Shown: positions 13,351 through 15,872 of the stretch, piece by piece
How the letters are laid out: each line of letters opens with the position of its first letter
Position numbering within the stretch: the stretch's first letter is position 1
Origin: Propionibacteriaceae bacterium
GTDB taxonomy: Bacteria > Actinomycetota > Actinomycetes > Propionibacteriales > Propionibacteriaceae
DNA length: 15,872 bases
Reading direction: 5' to 3'
Assembly (NCBI GenBank): GCA_003153855.1
Contig: PMBM01000074.1
Span: 2,139 to 18,010, forward strand
Notes under the pieces: model-generated
What the model saw: only the letters and a program-made list of their open reading frames with translations
The model's database searches: none
Told to the model about the DNA's origin: nothing
Translations under genes and position numbers: made by a program

Positions 13351-13653
13351 TCAGCCGAGCGCCAGCCAGGCCCCGCGACGGCGGCGCAGAAGGTGACTCC
13401 GGCCGGTGCTCGCGACATGTTCGACGGCCTCGCGAGCATCGTGTGCCGCGAGCCGTGCGGCCGTGTTCTCTTCGACGGCGCTGGAGGCCGGGACGGTGAA
13501 GCGGAGGCGGATGCGCGGGGTTCCGGCCACCAGTGCGATGTCGGTGGAGTCCACGTGGTGCCCGAGCGACGACTGCGCCGCTTCCATCACCTGGTCCGGA
13601 GTCTTCCCAGGGCGCAGGTCACCGATCTCCAGCTCGAGACGGTAGGACGGCAC
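13351..13653 (-). CDS. Small protein of unknown function
   Basis: This 100-aa protein is not one I recognise. It begins with a beta strand (YRLELEIGDLRPG, residues 4-16), then a helix (TPDQVMEAAQSSLG, 18-31), a strand (TDIALVAGTPRIRLRFTVP, 37-55) and a long helix (AVEENTAARLAAHDAREAVEHV, 59-80), ending in a basic tail with RRRR. The strand-helix-strand-helix order suggests a small ferredoxin-like fold. The GTG at 13653 is supported by a TAGACT -10 box 6 nt upstream, which also argues that the frame is real. It lies 58 bp downstream of trhA on the same strand. Signal peptide and membrane segments are absent. Confidence 0.7.
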   Translation of the reverse strand: MPSYRLELEIGDLRPGKTPDQVMEAAQSSLGHHVDSTDIALVAGTPRIRLRFTVPASSAVEENTAARLAAHDAREAVEHVASTGRSHLLRRRRGAWLALG

Positions 13654-13659
13654 GTCGGG

Positions 13660-13665
13660 AGTCTA
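13660..13665 (-). promoter_or_regulatory. -10 element of small unknown gene
   Basis: TAGACT on the minus strand ends 6 nt before GTG 13653, in the 58 bp gap after trhA. Confidence 0.5.
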
Positions 13666-13711
13666 GGTGGGCCAGCCGGCATGTGCGGATCGACCGAGCC
13701 CGGTCGTCGAG

Positions 13712-14401
13712 TCAGCGGAAGGTGATCAGGGCGATGGCGGCGTAGTGGCAGCCGGCCGCCAGGACCGTACAGGTGTGGAAGATCTCGTGGAACCCGAACC
13801 ACGTCGGTGACGGGTTGGGGCGCTTGAGCGCGTACACGACGGCGCCGCCGGTGTAGATCAGGCCACCGAGTCCGATGAGGCCGATGACGAGCCCGCCGCC
13901 GCTGGACCACAGCTGCGGGAGCCACGCGACGGCGGCCCATCCCATCCCGATGTACAGCGCCGTGTACAGCCACCTCGGGGCGCTGAGCCACAGGACCCGG
14001 AACAGCACGCCGAGGATCGCGGACGCCCAGATGCAGACCAGCAGCAGCACCCGCGACGTACCAGTGAGCAGGAGCAGCGCCAGCGGTGTGTACGTGGCGG
14101 CGATGAACAGGTAGATGTTCGAGTGGTCCATCCGGCGCAGGATCGCGGCGCCTCTCCTGCCCCAGCCGAACCGGTGGTACGTGGCGCTGGTGCCGAACAG
14201 GAGCAGGGACGCCGCGAGGTACACCGCACCGCCGACCCGCCCCAGCGTCGTCGTCGCGAAGACGATGAGCAGGATGCCGCCGATGAGCGAGAGCGGTACG
14301 GCGCTGGCGTGGAGCCAGCCTCGCAGCTTCGGCTTGATGTCAGGGATCACGTTTCCAGCGACCTTCTCCACCGTGTGGTCCGCGGGTGTCGTACGTGCCA
14401 T
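13712..14401 (-). CDS. trhA: Hemolysin III family membrane protein (TrhA/PAQR-like)
   Basis: This 229-aa protein has about seven transmembrane helices and the hemolysin III/PAQR metal-site residues: Ser72 with His76 (SATYH), Asp92 in RRMDHSNIY, and His205/His209 in HEIFH, plus the following GCHYAAI. Family members are putative metal-dependent hydrolases in the membrane; bacterial TrhA proteins are linked to membrane lipid homeostasis. The name hemolysin is historical. The ATG at 14401 has AGGAGG 7 nt upstream, so this gene has a proper 5' leader, unlike many neighbours. The divergent partner is the Z-isoprenyl synthase gene, as in Rv1085c-Rv1086 of M. tuberculosis (from memory). The leader contains overlapping palindromes, so repression by a TetR-type regulator is likely but unproven. 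Confidence 0.93.
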   Translation of the reverse strand: MARTTPADHTVEKVAGNVIPDIKPKLRGWLHASAVPLSLIGGILLIVFATTTLGRVGGAVYLAASLLLFGTSATYHRFGWGRRGAAILRRMDHSNIYLFIAATYTPLALLLLTGTSRVLLLVCIWASAILGVLFRVLWLSAPRWLYTALYIGMGWAAVAWLPQLWSSGGGLVIGLIGLGGLIYTGGAVVYALKRPNPSPTWFGFHEIFHTCTVLAAGCHYAAIALITFR

Positions 14402-14427
14402 GACCCACCTCCTCAGCGACGGCGTCC

Positions 14428-14448
14428 CCGTAAGTTACGGAACCGTAG
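14428..14448. promoter_or_regulatory. Overlapping inverted repeats, candidate operator of trhA
   Basis: Three half-sites alternate in orientation: CCGTAA (14428-14433), TTACGG (14435-14440), CCGTAG (14443-14448). The first pair is a perfect 13-bp palindrome around G14434; the second is a near-perfect repeat with arms TACGG and CCGTA. The region covers the expected trhA transcription start, downstream of the TATGCT -10 box. Confidence 0.55.
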
Positions 14449-14452
14449 GTTC

Positions 14453-14458
14453 AGCATA
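14453..14458 (-). promoter_or_regulatory. -10 element of trhA
   Basis: TATGCT on the minus strand lies 51 bp before the trhA ATG. It is the only good -10 match in the leader, and the palindromes follow directly downstream of it. No clear -35 is seen. Confidence 0.45.
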
Positions 14459-14495
14459 GTCGACAGACCCTCCGTGATCCCAGACGGGTTTGGCC

Positions 14496-14501
14496 TATCG
14501 T
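14496..14501 (+). promoter_or_regulatory. -10 element of isoprenyl synthase gene
   Basis: TATCGT ends 7 nt before GTG 14509. A GTG at 14500 lies inside the box, so 14509 is the better start. Confidence 0.5.
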
Positions 14502-14508
14502 GTTGTCC

Positions 14509-15318
14509 GTGGCTCAACGGGAGGGTTTCCGCGACTGGCTGGACAGGTTGCACCCTTCGGGGCTCCTGTACAGCACGTACGAGCAGCGCCTCATCGCCGA
14601 GCTCGACAAGGCCAGACTCCCCAAGCACGTGGCGGTCCTCGCGGACGGCAACAGGCGCTGGGCGCGGCTCAACGCACCGGGGGAGACGCTGGTCGCCGGC
14701 TATCGCGCCGGTGCCGCCAAGCTCAAGGAGTTCGTCAACTGGTGCGACGAGGTGGGCCTCGCGTTCGTCACGTTGTGGGTCCTGTCGACCGAGAACCTGA
14801 GCCGTGCCGCCGACGAGGAGTTCCAGCCGCTCCTCGACGTCATCGCCACCCTCGTGGAACAGCTGTCGGAGACCAAGGCGTGGCAGATCCGTACCGTCGG
14901 GGCACTCGACCTGCTCCCCGACGACATCGCCGACCGGATGCGCACGGCGTGCGCGCGCACCGAGACGAACACCGGGATGATCGTGAACATCGCCGTCTCG
15001 TACGGTGGCCGCCACGAGATCCGCGATGCCCTGCGGTCCTTGCTCGCCGAGGAGTCGGCCAAGGGCTCGACTCTCGCGGAGCTGTCCGAGACCCTCGAGA
15101 TCGAGCACATCGCCGACCACCTGTACACGGCCGGTCAGCCTGATCCAGACCTCGTGATCCGCACGTCGGGCGAGCAGCGGCTGTCGGGGTTCCTGATGTG
15201 GCAGTCGGTCCACTCCGAGTACTACTTCTGCGAGGCGCTGTGGCCCGACTTCCGCCGCGTCGACTTCCTCAGAGCCTTACGGGCGTACGGTCAGCGGGAG
15301 CGTCGATTCGGTCGCTGA
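14509..15318 (+). CDS. uppS: Z-isoprenyl diphosphate synthase (UppS family, short-chain type likely)
   Basis: This 269-aa cis-prenyltransferase condenses IPP with allylic diphosphates. The catalytic Asp46 is in VLADGNRRWA (43-52), followed by GYRAGAAK (64-71), LSTENLSR (92-99) and the C-terminal pyrophosphate-binding RTSGEQRLSGF (218-228), with WPDFRRVDFLRALRAYGQR at the end. The overall sequence is closer to the Rv1086 type, which makes the short (2Z,6E)-farnesyl diphosphate, than to long-chain decaprenyl synthases; this is from memory, so chain length is uncertain. GTG 14509 is chosen because of the -10 box 7 nt before it. The end overlaps the convergent GT87 gene by 50 bp, and the overlap contains the rare codons AGA (15271) and TTA (15277). 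Confidence 0.93.
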   Translation: MAQREGFRDWLDRLHPSGLLYSTYEQRLIAELDKARLPKHVAVLADGNRRWARLNAPGETLVAGYRAGAAKLKEFVNWCDEVGLAFVTLWVLSTENLSRAADEEFQPLLDVIATLVEQLSETKAWQIRTVGALDLLPDDIADRMRTACARTETNTGMIVNIAVSYGGRHEIRDALRSLLAEESAKGSTLAELSETLEIEHIADHLYTAGQPDPDLVIRTSGEQRLSGFLMWQSVHSEYYFCEALWPDFRRVDFLRALRAYGQRERRFGR

Positions 15319-15872
15319 CGCTGCGCTGCCAGACGTGCCAGAGCAGGGCCGACAGGACGAACGGTGCGATCTGTACGTCGACGACCATGGCGATCACGCT
15401 GGCGTACGGCAGCAGGAACAACAGCACGAGCAGCGCCCGCTCTCCACGCCGCCATCCCCTCTCCAGACCGTTCGCCACCAGCCAGCACAGCGGCAGGGCG
15501 AGCAACGTCAGGTCGTACATCGCGTAGTAGGGCGTCGCCAGGAACGTCGCGAGCACAAGGGCTGACGCGGGAAGGGCGATCGACGCGGCGCTGGTCTCAC
15601 GCAAGGCGCCCCCAGCGAGCGGACGCCAGAGCCGGTACACGACGACTGCGACCGCCACCGAGATGGCGCCCTGGACGATCCATGCCACCGTGACGGGGAC
15701 CCCGAGGGACAGCAGCCACGGGTACGGGGCGGGGAACATCCAGACGGGCAGGTGCTTCTCCTGGATGGCCGTCGACACCCACGCCATCGACTGCGCCCAG
15801 GCCCCGAGCGTGCCCCAGCCGAGGATCGCGGCCGGTACGAGCGTGACGGTGACCGCGGTGACCGCGGCGGCC
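15269..15872 (-). CDS. GT87-type (DUF2029) glycosyltransferase, C-terminal part (truncated by window edge)
   Basis: The minus strand reads open from the window edge (the frame starts with codon 15871) to TGA at 15269, giving about 201 residues and at least five hydrophobic helices. It is the C-terminal part of a multi-pass membrane protein. The stretches WLLSLGVPVTVAWIVQG, VAVVVYRLWR and LATPYYAMYDLTLLALPLCWL resemble the polyprenol-phosphate-mannose-dependent glycosyltransferases of the GT87/DUF2029 family, in which transmembrane proteins add mannose or other sugars to cell-envelope glycans. The catalytic N-terminal loop lies outside the window, so the assignment is moderate. An internal ATG at 15787 is not the true start, because the frame continues upstream through hydrophobic sequence. 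It may use the prenyl lipid made by the convergent synthase; this is inference. Confidence 0.65.
   Translation of the reverse strand, partial: AAAVTAVTVTLVPAAILGWGTLGAWAQSMAWVSTAIQEKHLPVWMFPAPYPWLLSLGVPVTVAWIVQGAISVAVAVVVYRLWRPLAGGALRETSAASIALPASALVLATFLATPYYAMYDLTLLALPLCWLVANGLERGWRRGERALLVLLFLLPYASVIAMVVDVQIAPFVLSALLWHVWQRSVSDRIDAPADRTPVRL

Noticed and set aside
6975..13711. Genomic island with mobile-element borders
   Set aside because: No integrase, transposase, tRNA or flanking direct repeat was found, and the base composition looks like its surroundings by eye. The gene-order break is reported, but not as a mobile element.

Overview
The window is about 15.9 kb of high-GC chromosomal DNA from an actinobacterium. 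The strongest evidence is a mycothiol S-conjugate amidase (Mca) gene, since mycothiol is made only by Actinomycetota. It sits in the order greA - DUF4307 gene - mca - small membrane gene, with a hemolysin III (TrhA) gene divergent from a Z-isoprenyl diphosphate synthase gene further on. This matches, from memory, the Mycobacterium tuberculosis block Rv1080c-Rv1086. About ten starts carry a TANNNT -10 element 6-8 nt upstream, the signature of leaderless mRNAs common in this phylum. No mycolic-acid genes are seen; a Propionibacteriales/Nocardioidaceae-like host is only a guess. No tRNA, rRNA, insertion sequence, integrase or CRISPR array was found, and no stretch longer than 300 bp lacks a gene (the longest, 12334-12596, holds a hairpin, an inverted repeat and a promoter).

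Layout. 1-2227 is a regulatory cluster: a truncated lipoprotein gene (-) divergent from a TetR gene (+), which converges with a second TetR gene (-); the latter is divergent from an NAD(P)-binding reductase gene (+) across two matching palindromic operators. 2240-4774 has an MFS transporter (-) divergent from a two-gene operon: a beta-strand-repeat (DUF4097-like) protein with an N-terminal SHOCT-like helix, and a DUF2089 zinc-ribbon/HTH regulator. 4778-6974 is the conserved greA/DUF4307/mca/small membrane gene block.

6982-13653 looks like accessory genes lying inside the conserved block: DUF1801 protein, anchored GerMN-Gmad2 protein, a Gly/Pro/Met-rich anchored repeat protein (-), a YcxB-like membrane protein, a CorA Mg2+ transporter, PPK2, a GyrI-like protein, a dienelactone hydrolase and a small unknown gene (-). 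13712-15318 returns to the conserved block with trhA (-) and the isoprenyl synthase gene (+), separated by overlapping palindromes. The window ends in a partial GT87-type glycosyltransferase gene (-) whose 3' end overlaps the synthase gene by 50 bp.

How genes may work together: the second TetR probably represses itself and the reductase; the DUF2089/DUF4097-like pair is translationally coupled and shares a helical motif; CorA and PPK2 lie in tandem and both depend on Mg2+. No clearly new defence or mobile system is visible. The least explained items are the DUF2089/DUF4097-like pair, the repeat protein, and the trhA/uppS operator region.
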